64,000 nt of DNA from an uncultured Prochlorococcus sp. (GCF_902536725.1 NZ_CACAYO010000002.1:62001-126000), one strand, 5' to 3'. Positions 30,636-40,243 are shown, counted from the stretch's first letter. The notes: generated from the sequence alone by a model not told the origin. Made by a program: numbers and translations.

Positions 30636-30769
30636 TTAAATAAAAAATTGTTGGTAATTAATACCTATCAAATACATTTTTAACATCGATTTAGTCGATA
30701 TGTGAGATTTTGAAGTAAAAAATGACACAATAAAATGTATTGAAGAGTATCTATAAGAAAAACTTATAT

Positions 30770-31681
30770 TTAGGTTGGATCGCTGTTTTTTTGGGCAGAA
30801 ATGCATGCCCAATCTTTTCTAGTTGATACATCCATTAATTTCAAGTCATTCTGAATTAATATTTTTATAATTTCATCCTTTTGTGAATTCAGAATTCCAC
30901 TGAAAATGACTTCTCCGTTGTTTCTCAAACACTTATAGATATTTGGAATCATTCCTTTTATTACCTCGGCGAGGATATTACATAAAACAAAATCAAATTG
31001 TTGGAGTTGATTTTCTAAAATTACGTCATTAAAAGATCCCAAATATGTATTTAAGTTGTTTAAATTGCCGAAATTTAGTTGGAAATTAGATTTAGTTGAA
31101 TTTATTGCTAAATAATCATTATCCACAGCACAAACGTCTCTGGCGCCAAGTAATTTTGCAGCTACACTCAAAATTCCGCTACCACTCCCAATATCTAATA
31201 CCTTTTTATCAGAAAATAAAATATTCTCCATTTTTTCCAAACAAAGATAAGTCGAAGGGTGACTTCCTGTACCAAAGGCTGCTCCAGGATCAATTTTTAT
31301 AATTTGCTTATCTTTAAATTTTTCATTTAGATTAATCCAAAAAGGCAATATTAAAAAATGATTTCCTACTAATTCAGGCGCCCAATATTTCTTCCAACTT
31401 GACAACCAATCCTCCTCTTTAATAATACTCCAGTTAAAAAATTGATTGTTAGGGGTATTAATGTTTAGAAGTTTGCTAATTACTTTTTCAAAACCACTTC
31501 TAGAAGTCTCACCAAAATCATCACTTGGAAGCCATATATTAACTTCTTTTTTATTTTTATTTTTAATTAAATATTCAAATGAAAAACTAAATATCCCCAG
31601 ATCATTTAACTTCCAAATAATAATATCTTCTGAATCACTTTCTATCTGAAAAGTAAGTTTATACCAATCTTTAATTGCCAT
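30770..31681 (-). CDS. prmA: Ribosomal protein L11 methyltransferase
   Basis: 303 residues. The N-terminal ~85 residues are the L11-recognition domain. The C-terminal part has [20 protein letters not shown] (characteristic of PrmA), motif [21 protein letters not shown] and [13 protein letters not shown]. It trimethylates several amino groups of L11. It is 18 bases downstream of serA on the same strand; serA-prmA adjacency is common in marine picocyanobacteria as far as I recall. Confidence 0.93.
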   Translation of the reverse strand: MAIKDWYKLTFQIESDSEDIIIWKLNDLGIFSFSFEYLIKNKNKKEVNIWLPSDDFGETSRSGFEKVISKLLNINTPNNQFFNWSIIKEEDWLSSWKKYWAPELVGNHFLILPFWINLNEKFKDKQIIKIDPGAAFGTGSHPSTYLCLEKMENILFSDKKVLDIGSGSGILSVAAKLLGARDVCAVDNDYLAINSTKSNFQLNFGNLNNLNTYLGSFNDVILENQLQQFDFVLCNILAEVIKGMIPNIYKCLRNNGEVIFSGILNSQKDEIIKILIQNDLKLMDVSTRKDWACISAQKNSDPT

Positions 31682-31699
31682 TAAGTAGCTTCAGACTTT

Positions 31700-33286
31700 T
31701 TATAAAGTAACTTGATTAGCATTGGTAATGCCCTCAACTTCAATAATGGTATCAAGCAACTTATTAGGAATTGGATCATCAATACTAAGAACCATAACAG
31801 CTTCTCCTCTAACAATTTTGCGTCCAACTTGCATTGAGGCAATATTTACATTATTGCTACCTAATAAAGACCCCAGCTTACCAATAATACCAGGCATATC
31901 TCTGTGCCTAGTAACCAACATATATCTGCTTGGCGATACGTTAACTGGGTATTGATCAATACTAATAATTCTTAATTCCCCATCAGCAAAAATGCTGCCT
32001 GCTACGCTATGGTCACCATTATCTCCATAAGTAGTTAATTGAAGCGACCCACTAGCAAATTCAGGTCTTGCCTCATCTTTATTCTCAACTACTGAAATAC
32101 CTCTTGAATCTGCTTCTAGCGAAGCATTCACATAATTAATCCTATCTCCCAAAGCTTTACTTAGAAGGCCTTTTAAACTAGCTATTATTAATGGCTGAGA
32201 AGGATGTTGAACAAATTCACCTTGAAGCTTTACTTCTAATTTCTGTATCTTCCCACCTGAAAGCTGGCTTATAAGAAGACCCAATGTTTCAGCCAACTGC
32301 AAATGAGGTTTCAGACTATCCATGATATCAGGTCTCAACCCTGGAATATTTACTGCAGTTCTAGCAGATAAACCAAGCAAGACATCCCTTATTTGTTCTG
32401 CAACATCAACAGCTACATTTTCTTGTGCTTCCCGAGTAGATGCTCCTAAGTGTGGGGTAAGAACAAGATTCTTTTCAACCTTCAAAAGTGGCGAATTAGA
32501 TTCCAAAGGTTCTTTAGAAAAGACATCTATTGCAGCTCCTGCAATCAATGATTTATTTAAAGCTTCCGCTAATGCTTCTTCGTCAATTAATCCTCCTCGA
32601 GCGCAATTTATTAATTTTGCGCTACTTTTCATACTTTTTAGCAAGTCCATATCTACTAAATTCTCTGTCTCTGGTGTGCGAGGCAAATGTAAAGTTACAT
32701 AATCGGATTGTTGGAACAAATCCTCTATTTCAGATAGTTTAACTTGTATTTGTTGGGCTCTTTCAGTTGAAACAAAGGGATCATATCCGTAAACTTCCAT
32801 TCCTAATGCATTAGCAACTTTCGCAACATGAGCACCAATTTTACCTAAACCTACTACACCCAATTTTTTCTTATAAAGCTCATTCCCAACAAATTTCTTT
32901 CTTTCCCATTTACCAGACAAAGTACTACTATTTGCAATTGGAATATGTCTAGAGACAGCCAACATCATAGCTATAGTATGTTCAGCAGCGGCTATCGTGT
33001 TACCTCCTGGAGAATTAACAACAAGGACTCCTTTTTGGGTAGCAGCCTTAACATCTACATTATCGACTCCAACTCCTGCTCTTCCAATAATTCTCAGTTT
33101 ATTTGAAGAGTTAATAATTTCTTCAGTAACTTGAGTACCAGAGCGAATCATTAAAGCATCATAATCTTTAATAATGGAAGCTAACTCAGAGTCTGAGATT
33201 CCTATCTTCTGATCAACCTGAGCAACTTGTGAAAGAATATCGATTCCTGTTTGATCAATTGGATCTGTAATGAGAACTTTTGTCAT
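31700..33286 (-). CDS. serA: D-3-phosphoglycerate dehydrogenase
   Basis: 528 residues, long three-domain type. NAD-binding GVVGLGKIGAHVAKVANALG near 150. Catalytic Arg/Glu/His in INCARGGLIDE, the E of FSKEP and LTPHLGAST. Then the intervening ASB domain (~320-450) and a C-terminal ACT domain (LVTRHRDMPGIIGKLGSLLG) that can sense serine. Oxidises 3-phosphoglycerate, first step of serine synthesis from Calvin-cycle carbon. Confidence 0.97.
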   Translation of the reverse strand: MTKVLITDPIDQTGIDILSQVAQVDQKIGISDSELASIIKDYDALMIRSGTQVTEEIINSSNKLRIIGRAGVGVDNVDVKAATQKGVLVVNSPGGNTIAAAEHTIAMMLAVSRHIPIANSSTLSGKWERKKFVGNELYKKKLGVVGLGKIGAHVAKVANALGMEVYGYDPFVSTERAQQIQVKLSEIEDLFQQSDYVTLHLPRTPETENLVDMDLLKSMKSSAKLINCARGGLIDEEALAEALNKSLIAGAAIDVFSKEPLESNSPLLKVEKNLVLTPHLGASTREAQENVAVDVAEQIRDVLLGLSARTAVNIPGLRPDIMDSLKPHLQLAETLGLLISQLSGGKIQKLEVKLQGEFVQHPSQPLIIASLKGLLSKALGDRINYVNASLEADSRGISVVENKDEARPEFASGSLQLTTYGDNGDHSVAGSIFADGELRIISIDQYPVNVSPSRYMLVTRHRDMPGIIGKLGSLLGSNNVNIASMQVGRKIVRGEAVMVLSIDDPIPNKLLDTIIEVEGITNANQVTL

Positions 33287-33385
33287 TTAAGATTGGTTCT
33301 TTAATCTTTTACTTTAACTTAATCTATAGTGTAGGTATCTTATTTTATTAATTTGAATAACACACAAACAGTTGAGGATTGAAAT

Positions 33386-33952
33386 TTGACAAAAAGTATT
33401 GTGATATTTGAAGACATCGATAAATGTGTCCAGCTATTTGATGTTTTAAAAGAAAAATCAGTAATGCTCTCTGAAGCTATTTTGATCCCACCAATAAGTG
33501 AAAAAATAACATCAGAAGAAACCGAATTGCTTAATGCCAAAGCAAATATCTTATTTAAATCTAAAAATTTTGAAGATATTAGAATTTTAAATCCTAAACT
33601 TGATAGAAAGATTAGACAAAAAGATATGAGTAGATGGCTGATGCCATTTGGATTTATAGCTGGAATAGCTTTTTCTAATATGACAAATTTATCTACCTTC
33701 AGCTTTCTTGGTTTAAATAACATCGGGGAATCATTAATTGGAGGTCTTTTAGGAATGGGTTCAGGATATTTAGGAAGCATTGTTTCTTCTGCAAGTATCA
33801 ACGTCAATAGAAATAAAGAGTTAAGATCAATTATTAATTTTAATAAAGAGGGTAAATGGCTTGTTCTACTTGAAAATCAAATGGGAGCTGAATTACCATG
33901 GGCTTTGATAAAACAATCAGAAGCAAAGGATATAATCTTTTTAGAAGGATAA
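33386..33952 (+). CDS. Hypothetical protein with glycine-rich membrane hairpin
   Basis: 188 residues from TTG. The N-terminal ~80 residues resemble a small alpha/beta unit (SIVIFEDIDKCVQLFDVL). Two hydrophobic, Gly-rich segments at ~88-135 (MPFGFIAGIAFSNM; SLIGGLLGMGSGYLGSIVSS) form a glycine-zipper hairpin. The soluble C-terminus ends LPWALIKQSEAKDIIFLEG. Family not recognised with certainty. It abuts the S4-domain gene with no gap, so they are probably co-transcribed. Confidence 0.7.
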   Translation: MTKSIVIFEDIDKCVQLFDVLKEKSVMLSEAILIPPISEKITSEETELLNAKANILFKSKNFEDIRILNPKLDRKIRQKDMSRWLMPFGFIAGIAFSNMTNLSTFSFLGLNNIGESLIGGLLGMGSGYLGSIVSSASINVNRNKELRSIINFNKEGKWLVLLENQMGAELPWALIKQSEAKDIIFLEG

Positions 33953-34744
33953 ATGATTGACTTAAAAGAAATCTTAATAAATTCAAATTACAAAAAAGAA
34001 ACTGAGGAATTAATAAATATTGCTAACCTAGCTTACAAACATTGGGAAACTTATTGGACAGGGTTTAATTCAACTTATGTTTGCGAAGAGATTTTAAAAA
34101 ATTTTGAAAATTTAAATGATTTCAAATTTTTTATTTATGGAGGATTCACCTCTTCTCAAAGATCTAGGATAGCTTGCTTTAGAGGAGATAAAATTCCTCA
34201 GGAGGATGCGCTTAAAAGCAATTTTCCAGCTCAAGGAATCAAAATTAGTGGAAATTTTTTATTTGATAATGCTACACAAGACGACTTTAGATCCCTCTTA
34301 ATTGAAAATGGGGTTAATCAAATAAAAATTGGAGATATATGGACTATTGGCGATAGGGGAGCACAAGGGATAATTGATAATTTAGATATTAAGCATTTAG
34401 ATAAAAAGATTTTTTACTTGAGAGAAGTAGAAGTAAAAGTTAATGTAGTAGGTATAGATGAATTACAAATACCCTCTGGAAGATTAAAAAAACTTGTCAA
34501 TACAGTAGAGGCTTCAACAAGATTAGATGCAATAGCTTCAGCTGGCTTTAGGGTATCACGAACCAAAATTATTGAAAGGATAGAAAATGGAATGCTCAGA
34601 CTAAATGGAAACAAAGTAAATAAGCCAACTATTAATCTAAAAATTGGCGACAAACTAGAACTTGAAAATAAAGGATTTATCGAAATTCTAAATTTAGAAA
34701 TAACCAAAAGAGAACGATGGAAAGTTAAATTACTTAGAAAATGA
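33953..34744 (+). CDS. S4-domain RNA-binding protein (YlmH-like)
   Basis: 263 residues. An N-terminal mixed domain includes FKFFIYGGFTSSQRSRIACF and IGDIWTIGDRGAQGI, like the YlmH family. A C-terminal S4 domain at ~185-245 has STRLDAIASAGFRVSRTK and INGMLRLNGNKVNKP-type sequence. In cyanobacteria this is annotated as the photosystem II S4 domain protein. YlmH in Gram-positives binds stalled ribosomes. The start directly follows the preceding stop; tRNA-Val follows 49 bases later. Confidence 0.85.
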   Translation: MIDLKEILINSNYKKETEELINIANLAYKHWETYWTGFNSTYVCEEILKNFENLNDFKFFIYGGFTSSQRSRIACFRGDKIPQEDALKSNFPAQGIKISGNFLFDNATQDDFRSLLIENGVNQIKIGDIWTIGDRGAQGIIDNLDIKHLDKKIFYLREVEVKVNVVGIDELQIPSGRLKKLVNTVEASTRLDAIASAGFRVSRTKIIERIENGMLRLNGNKVNKPTINLKIGDKLELENKGFIEILNLEITKRERWKVKLLRK

Positions 34745-34793
34745 AACGCAACCTGCTATTTTCTTATAAGGGGGATTCAAAATTCTTCAATTT

Positions 34794-34865
34794 GGGCGAT
34801 TAGCTCAGTGGTAGAGCACTACCTCGACACGGTAGTGGCCACTGGTTCGAATCCAGTATCGCCCA
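34794..34865 (+). tRNA. trnV: tRNA-Val (GAC)
   Basis: Complete cloverleaf: acceptor GGGCGAT/ATCGCCC, D arm GCTC-GAGC, anticodon stem CTACC/GGTAG with loop TCGACAC (anticodon GAC), T arm ACTGG-TTCGAAT-CCAGT, discriminator A, CCA not encoded. Position 33 reads C rather than the near-universal U. Confidence 0.93.
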
Positions 34866-34932
34866 TTAAATCTTTTACGAACTAATTATATCCACAGAAA
34901 ATAATTTCATTTTTTAGATTATTTAAAAAAAG

Positions 34933-35550
34933 ATGAAACTTAATCAAATAATTAATCTACATAAGGGTCTCACTGCATTTGTAATAATAGGTCTTATGAT
35001 TTTTTTTGATAATTTTACGATCGCTCCCTATGTTTATTTAGCTCTGCATGGTACTTATGGATTACTTTGGCTTCTAAAAGAAAAGATATTCCCAGATCCT
35101 TATTTTAAAGAAAAAATCAATTTTTTAACGTCAGTTACTGGTTTTATTTTCCTTGGAAGTTACTGGGTAGCTCCCTACATTCTTATCTCATCTCAGAAAT
35201 CTGTTCCAAATATTGTAATAGCTGCATCTGTATCTATAAATATAATTGGTGTGTTTCTACACTTTGCTAGTGATGCCCAAAAATATTTTTCTCTTAAATT
35301 AAAAAAAGATCTAATTAAAGAAGGATTTTTCAAAAATATAAGAAATACAAATTATCTAGGAGAAATACTAATTTATCTATCATTCGCCATACTTTCAATG
35401 AGTTTTATTCCATTAGTAATTCTTACAATATTTTTCTCTATAGTTTTTTTACCAAGAATGATAAAAAAAGATAAATCGCTCTCAAAATATGATTCATTCG
35501 AAGAATACAAAAAGAAAAGTGGTTTCATATTGCCTAAATTAAATGCCTGA
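34933..35550 (+). CDS. Membrane protein of ICMT / steroid-reductase-like fold
   Basis: 205 residues with about five membrane helices. The C-terminal half (GFFKNIRNTNYLGEILIYLS, then ...FLPRMIKKDKSL.KYDSFEEYKKKSG) matches the pattern of isoprenylcysteine methyltransferase / DUF1295-type enzymes, in which NYLGE and the Tyr-rich tail bind cofactor. Probably an integral-membrane methyltransferase or reductase acting on a lipid; substrate unknown. Its end overlaps the next gene by 8 bases. Confidence 0.7.
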   Translation: MKLNQIINLHKGLTAFVIIGLMIFFDNFTIAPYVYLALHGTYGLLWLLKEKIFPDPYFKEKINFLTSVTGFIFLGSYWVAPYILISSQKSVPNIVIAASVSINIIGVFLHFASDAQKYFSLKLKKDLIKEGFFKNIRNTNYLGEILIYLSFAILSMSFIPLVILTIFFSIVFLPRMIKKDKSLSKYDSFEEYKKKSGFILPKLNA

Positions 35551-36094
35551 TAAAAACCTACCCAGTTGGAGGCAAGATTTAAAATCTTCTAGAAAAAAAG
35601 AGGGCAAATCTTCCTCTAATAGATGGATACAGCTTGCAACAGTAAGCGAAGAAAATGAGCCAAGATTAAGAACAGTTGTTTTTAGAGGATGGCATAAAGA
35701 TAATTCAATGATTATTTTCACAGATAGAAGAAGTGAAAAAATTGGGCATTTAAAATCAAACCCTAATGCAGAAATATTATGGTTTTTTTTGAAAACCAAA
35801 TCACAATATAGATTCAAAGGGAAAATAAGTGAATTAAGTGATAACAAAAATTATTGGGATTTATTATCAGAAAAATCAAAATCTTCTTGGTTTTGGGGAT
35901 CTCCTGGAGAGAAAATAAACCCAAAAGTCCAATCTGCTTATGAAATATTGTCCAATTTACCCATGTCAGAAAATTTTGTAGTTCTAAATTTTGAAATCGA
36001 TTCAGTAGATCTTCTTAAATTAGAACAGCCTGTACATAAACGATATCTTTGGGAAAAGATTAAGAAATGGGAAAAAGTTGAAATTAATCCTTAA
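35543..36094 (+). CDS. Pyridoxamine-5'-phosphate-oxidase-like flavoprotein
   Basis: 183 residues, split-barrel FMN-binding fold: RWIQLATVSEENEPRLRTVV, IIFTDRRSEKIGHLKSNPNA, and the C-terminal PVHKRYLWEK. It resembles the cyanobacterial Npun_F5749-type subgroup more than true PdxH, because the PLP-site residues of PdxH are not obvious. Probably an FMN-dependent oxidoreductase. Its start lies inside the end of the preceding membrane-protein gene. Confidence 0.8.
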   Translation: MPDKNLPSWRQDLKSSRKKEGKSSSNRWIQLATVSEENEPRLRTVVFRGWHKDNSMIIFTDRRSEKIGHLKSNPNAEILWFFLKTKSQYRFKGKISELSDNKNYWDLLSEKSKSSWFWGSPGEKINPKVQSAYEILSNLPMSENFVVLNFEIDSVDLLKLEQPVHKRYLWEKIKKWEKVEINP

Positions 36095-36168
36095 ATATTT
36101 CTAAATTGTATATTTAGGTTGAAAAACATATATTGATCAGTCAATTTTAAAAAAGAAGTATAATTCAC

Positions 36169-36342
36169 ATGAATTTCTCAGAAATTCCAGAAAACCCTTT
36201 CATTTTTTTATCTTGGGTGACTGCTATAGGGCTATTTATAAGTCTTTCGGAAGCAACAATCAAGATAAAACTTGAGAGGAGAAACATTTATCGTAAAAGG
36301 TTAGAGCTAATCAATAGCCTCTATCCAAAAAAGTTAGCTTGA
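36169..36342 (+). CDS. Small membrane protein (57 aa)
   Basis: ATG frame of 57 codons. One membrane helix (FIFLSWVTAIGLFISL) is followed by a basic amphipathic tail (KIKLERRNIYRKRLELINSL). The layout resembles small cyanobacterial membrane proteins. Family not named. Its stop overlaps the stop of the convergent DoxX gene by 9 bases. Confidence 0.6.
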   Translation: MNFSEIPENPFIFLSWVTAIGLFISLSEATIKIKLERRNIYRKRLELINSLYPKKLA

Positions 36343-36885
36343 AGTATCTGAAAGTAAATTGGCTTGCAAAAATTGAAATAAACCTCCCTTACTTGTTTCT
36401 TCCTTAACCTCAACTTCCTTAAAATTTTTCGATTTTGTTGAAGGTATAATTTCCTCTTCATCTTCGGATTTCAAAATTCTGATAATGACTTCATCTAAGG
36501 AAAAATTACCAGGACCTGTTAGTGCGATTGAAGTAGCTGAAGCAAAATACAAAAGTAAAAGCTCTAGTAAGAAAATATTAAAACCTGAAGTAACAAGTGC
36601 ATGATATATAGCGACAGAAATAGTTCCAACAATTGCCACAGCTCCGAATCTTGTGGCTAAGCCAATAATTAGTAACCAACTACCACCTATTTCAGAAAAT
36701 GCCGCTATATATGATAAAAATATAGGGAATGGGAGATGTAATGGTCTGACAAAAGCATCAGCGAAATTTTCTATGTTTGCTAATTTCTCATAACCGTGAT
36801 GAATAAGAACAGTTCCAGTTATAACTCTAAGAATTAATAAAGCAGTATCTTTGCTAAACGATTTAGTAAGAATTGTTGAAAGCAC
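36334..36885 (-). CDS. DoxX-family membrane protein
   Basis: 183 residues with four membrane helices. DoxX signature LRVITGTVLIHHGYEKLANI near the N-terminus and ALTGPGNFSLDEVI at the end of the core. The C-terminal ~45 residues are a charged tail rich in Glu/Lys. DoxX relatives are linked to quinone or thiol redox in the membrane; the precise role here is unknown. A second, smaller DoxX lies at 62.8 kb. Confidence 0.85.
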   Translation of the reverse strand: MLSTILTKSFSKDTALLILRVITGTVLIHHGYEKLANIENFADAFVRPLHLPFPIFLSYIAAFSEIGGSWLLIIGLATRFGAVAIVGTISVAIYHALVTSGFNIFLLELLLLYFASATSIALTGPGNFSLDEVIIRILKSEDEEEIIPSTKSKNFKEVEVKEETSKGGLFQFLQANLLSDTSS

Positions 36886-37010
36886 TATAAAAAAATTATC
36901 CTTAAGTAAAAATAACTAGTCACAGTATTCATTGTGGATTTAAGAGCAAAAGTCGCACCTAAATAAGTATTTATACCTATCTACCAAAAGGGTTTTATCC
37001 GATTAGGAAT

Positions 37011-38174
37011 TCAGCTAAGTTGAAGATTATTTTTTGAAAAATTTTCGAATATTTTCTGATTTATTTTTGGAATATTTTCTTTGAATTTAAAAAACCCTCT
37101 TTTAGCAAATTTCCAAGCAAATAAATCTTCATCCCTAACAAGATTAAAAATTTTTTTATGATATAAATTTTTAAACGCAGTTATGAAATCATAATTTTCT
37201 CCTACTCCGGGATAAATAATGTCTATTTCGTTGGCATTTTTAAAAGTATTTTCCAGTGAGTAAGGATCAATCTGTTTAACATTATCAAATTGCTCCACAA
37301 ATTCAGAGACCAAATCTTGTTTAAATTTCAAAACAGATTCAGACAATTTAATTTGTCTTTGTTCATTTTTTAAAAGGATAATAAATACTTTTTTATAGCT
37401 TGGAAGTAAATTTTTAAGGGTTGCAAGGTGCAAATCATTTTCAAACATAATCAGATTATCTGATTTAGGATCCATATCGTTTTTATAAATCTCATCTTCA
37501 AATGGTATTTGATTAGATTCTTCAAGAAAAATTTGTTGATTAGTGATTTTTTCTACATTAAATCTATTATTTGAAAACTTTCTGAGATTTGATGATGAAA
37601 AAAGATATTGTTTTCCCTTCGTTTGCAATCCTCCGACCCATCTCCAGCTAAGGAGATTAGAGGATGCATCTCCATCCAAAAGGTATTTAAAGAAAAACTT
37701 TGCTCCCAATTGCCATGGGAGGCCTAAATTAAATATCCAAGTACTCGCAAACCACATTCTTGTATGGTTATGCAAATAGTTATGCTGCTTTAATTCATGG
37801 ACCCAAGAATTAAAAAAATCTAATTCTGTATTGCCATTAATTGCACTTTCATATAGTTCATAATCAAAATCGAGGTTGTTTTCTGAAATAAAATTTCTCC
37901 AAACTTTAGGTCTATTTTCCATCCACCCTTTCCAGTAAACTCTCCAAAATATTTCTTCAACAAATTTAGTTGAATTTTTGATTTTGTACTTACTTTTAAT
38001 ATCATGGATCAGGTCATATTCCGATAATATTCTATGAGTAATGAAAGGCGATAATTTTGAAACTGAACTTTCGTTATTTGGCCCAAAATCAAAATTTCTT
38101 AATTTTGCATAATCATTAATTTTGTATTTCGCAAAATTTTCCCAGGTATTTTGAGCTTTTAATAAAAATGACAT
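37011..38174 (-). CDS. Photolyase/cryptochrome-like flavoprotein, domains in reversed order
   Basis: 387 residues. Residues ~1-200 carry the photolyase FAD-binding fold: HRILSEYDLIHDI, EEIFWRVYWKGWMENRPKVW, YLHNHTRMWFASTWIFNLGL, and LDGDASSNLLSWRWVGGLQ. Normal photolyases have this domain at the C-terminus, after an antenna Rossmann domain. Here the antenna-like alpha/beta part comes after it (~225-387): LIMFENDLHLATLKNLLP, VFIILLKNE, IDIIYPGVGENYD, and GFFKFKENIPKI, reminiscent of the photolyase linker. Probably binds FAD; DNA repair or light sensing is unproven. Confidence 0.75.
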   Translation of the reverse strand: MSFLLKAQNTWENFAKYKINDYAKLRNFDFGPNNESSVSKLSPFITHRILSEYDLIHDIKSKYKIKNSTKFVEEIFWRVYWKGWMENRPKVWRNFISENNLDFDYELYESAINGNTELDFFNSWVHELKQHNYLHNHTRMWFASTWIFNLGLPWQLGAKFFFKYLLDGDASSNLLSWRWVGGLQTKGKQYLFSSSNLRKFSNNRFNVEKITNQQIFLEESNQIPFEDEIYKNDMDPKSDNLIMFENDLHLATLKNLLPSYKKVFIILLKNEQRQIKLSESVLKFKQDLVSEFVEQFDNVKQIDPYSLENTFKNANEIDIIYPGVGENYDFITAFKNLYHKKIFNLVRDEDLFAWKFAKRGFFKFKENIPKINQKIFENFSKNNLQLS

Positions 38175-38451
38175 TTTCTCATAACTTTAAAAAATTTTTT
38201 TATGTATTGATAGAAATTTCAAAAATTTGCCTACAAATTTATCCTTAAAATTTTCTATTTCCCTTTTAAGTAAATATGTTTGATTGAAGTATTTAATTTA
38301 AACGTATGATGAGTACATTTTATACTCTTAAATCGCTCTCTGCGTAGGAGGATATTTAGTGTTCAATTACTTTTTAGATCTATTTTTAATTTTCAAATCT
38401 TTATTTAAATTATTTTACCTAAAAGATTTTTAAATATTTATCAAAATTATT

Positions 38452-39201
38452 ATGAATAATTTATTAGTGAGAGATGTTAAGTATCTAGATGAACAATACA
38501 GAATAGGTGAAGGCATAATTTCGGATGATGCATTTAAACAACTTGAAAAGCTCTTTATTCCTGTTGATCCAGATCCTGACTACTTTAATCAAAAAAATAA
38601 TAAACTTTTGCCAAAATTAGCCAAAGAAAACTATAAAGAATTTTTGGAAAGTTTATTAACAAAAACAAGATTAAGCATTCAACCAAAAATTGATGGCTGT
38701 GCTATTGCAATTAGATATATAGATGGCAAGTTTAATAAAGCTATTACAAAAAAAGGATTTGATGTCTCAAGCAAAATTAAACAAATTAAAAATGTCCCCG
38801 ATTGTATTCCTATCAAACGAGATTTTCAAATTAGAGGTGAACTATACGCTACAAACCAAGTTGCCGGAATTTCCCAAAGAATTACAAGAAAATACCTCAA
38901 TGATAAGAAAGGGATTGGAGAAAGTCTCCGCTTTTGCTGTTTCCAAATACTTAATGGAAGACTTAATCAATACGAAACCCTTAACTATATTAAAAAATGT
39001 GGCTTCAGCACCCCTGACAGTTACTTCACAAATCATACAAGCGAAATCCAAATATATAAAAAAAATTGGTTAGAGAAAAAAATATTTGCTAAATATCCAA
39101 CTAATGGGATAGTTATAAAAATAAATAGTAGGAAATTACAGTTACTTAGAGAGAAAAGTTTATCTCAAAATAATGAATGGCAATATGCAATTGAAAAATA
39201 A
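38452..39201 (+). CDS. Stand-alone NAD-dependent DNA ligase adenylation domain
   Basis: 249 residues against ~670 for LigA. IISDDAFKQLEKLF resembles the LigA Ia domain. The adenylation motif is QPKIDGCAIAIRY with nucleophile K79, followed by QIRGELYAT (motif III-like) and NGIVIKINS (motif IV). It ends at NNEWQYAIEK, the position of LigA motif V (WAIAYK), so OB, zinc-finger, HhH and BRCT domains are absent. It may adenylate itself but lacks normal DNA-binding parts. Could be a divergent paralogue or phage-derived. Start ATG; no gene close on the same strand. Confidence 0.75.
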   Translation: MNNLLVRDVKYLDEQYRIGEGIISDDAFKQLEKLFIPVDPDPDYFNQKNNKLLPKLAKENYKEFLESLLTKTRLSIQPKIDGCAIAIRYIDGKFNKAITKKGFDVSSKIKQIKNVPDCIPIKRDFQIRGELYATNQVAGISQRITRKYLNDKKGIGESLRFCCFQILNGRLNQYETLNYIKKCGFSTPDSYFTNHTSEIQIYKKNWLEKKIFAKYPTNGIVIKINSRKLQLLREKSLSQNNEWQYAIEK

Positions 39202-39313
39202 CATTAAATAGTACCTTCAAAAAAAAGAGCTCACGATACTGACTTCCAGTATTTACAGTGGAAATGTAATTAAATTTTTGTTAAATTCCAAAGCAATTTT
39301 GCAGGATAACTAA

Positions 39314-40243
39314 ATGACTGCCACTATTTCAAGACCTAAAATCTCCAACTGGGAAACATCTAATATTCCAAACCTTACAGGCAAAACAGCGCTAATTACT
39401 GGTGCTAATAGTGGTCTTGGATACTACACTTCAAAGGCCTTAGCAGAAAAAAATGCTCATGTTGTTATAGCTTGTAGATCGCTTGAAAAAGCTAATCAAA
39501 CTATCAAAAAACTTAAAGGTCTTAATCCTGAAGGATCATTTACGCCTTTAGAATTAGATTTGTCAGATTTAAAAAATATTGTTGAATTTCAGTCCAAAAT
39601 TTTTGATAATTTTGAAAATTTGGATTTACTAATCAATAATGCAGGCATTATGCATCCGCCTAAAACTGTTAGTGCTCAGGGCTATGAAATACAATTTGCA
39701 GTTAATCATCTAGCTCACATGCTTTTGACCCTAAAGCTGCTTCCAATTATTGAAAAAAAAGAAAAATCTAGAATAGTGACGGTTACTTCTGGAGCACAAT
39801 TTTTTGGCAAAGTTGGTTGGAAAAATCTTAAAGCTGAGAACTATTACAACAAATGGGAATCTTACTCCAATAGCAAATTGGCAAATGTAATGTTTGCCCT
39901 GGAATTAAATGAAAACTTAAAGCACAAAAATATTCTTTCTTTAGCTGCTCACCCAGGAATAGCAAAAACAAACCTCTTTACTGCTCAAAAACCTAACCCT
40001 AGTCCATTGGAAATTTTCTCCTTGGAATTATTTAGCCCTATTTTTCAAACTGCTGAGATGGGGGCTTTACCTCAACTTTTTGCAGCTACTTCACCAGATG
40101 CAAGAGGCGGTGACCATTATGGTCCTAGATTTAATTTCAGAGGCCATCCAAAACTATCCCCTACTTCTCCTTTCGCTATGAATAAAAAAGAAAGAAAAAA
40201 TTTATGGGAAAAAAGCCTTGAAATACTTAGTAACTTCTTATAA
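39314..40243 (+). CDS. Short-chain dehydrogenase, POR/retinol-dehydrogenase-like
   Basis: 309 residues. NADP-binding TGANSGLG near 29-36, LLINNAGIM near 108, catalytic Ser in VTVTSGAQFFG, and the YxxxK pair Y184/K188 in SYSNSKLAN. Overall layout resembles the protochlorophyllide reductase/retinol dehydrogenase branch, but it lacks the full POR length and its cysteines, so a generic lipid or pigment reductase is likelier. Overlaps the convergent small gene by 6 bases. Confidence 0.85.
   Translation: MTATISRPKISNWETSNIPNLTGKTALITGANSGLGYYTSKALAEKNAHVVIACRSLEKANQTIKKLKGLNPEGSFTPLELDLSDLKNIVEFQSKIFDNFENLDLLINNAGIMHPPKTVSAQGYEIQFAVNHLAHMLLTLKLLPIIEKKEKSRIVTVTSGAQFFGKVGWKNLKAENYYNKWESYSNSKLANVMFALELNENLKHKNILSLAAHPGIAKTNLFTAQKPNPSPLEIFSLELFSPIFQTAEMGALPQLFAATSPDARGGDHYGPRFNFRGHPKLSPTSPFAMNKKERKNLWEKSLEILSNFL

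Noticed and set aside
38359..38433. 24-codon GTG frame after AGGAGGA at about 38346
   Set aside because: The ribosome-binding site is good, but the frame is low-complexity (VFNYFLDLFLIFK) and short; likely chance.
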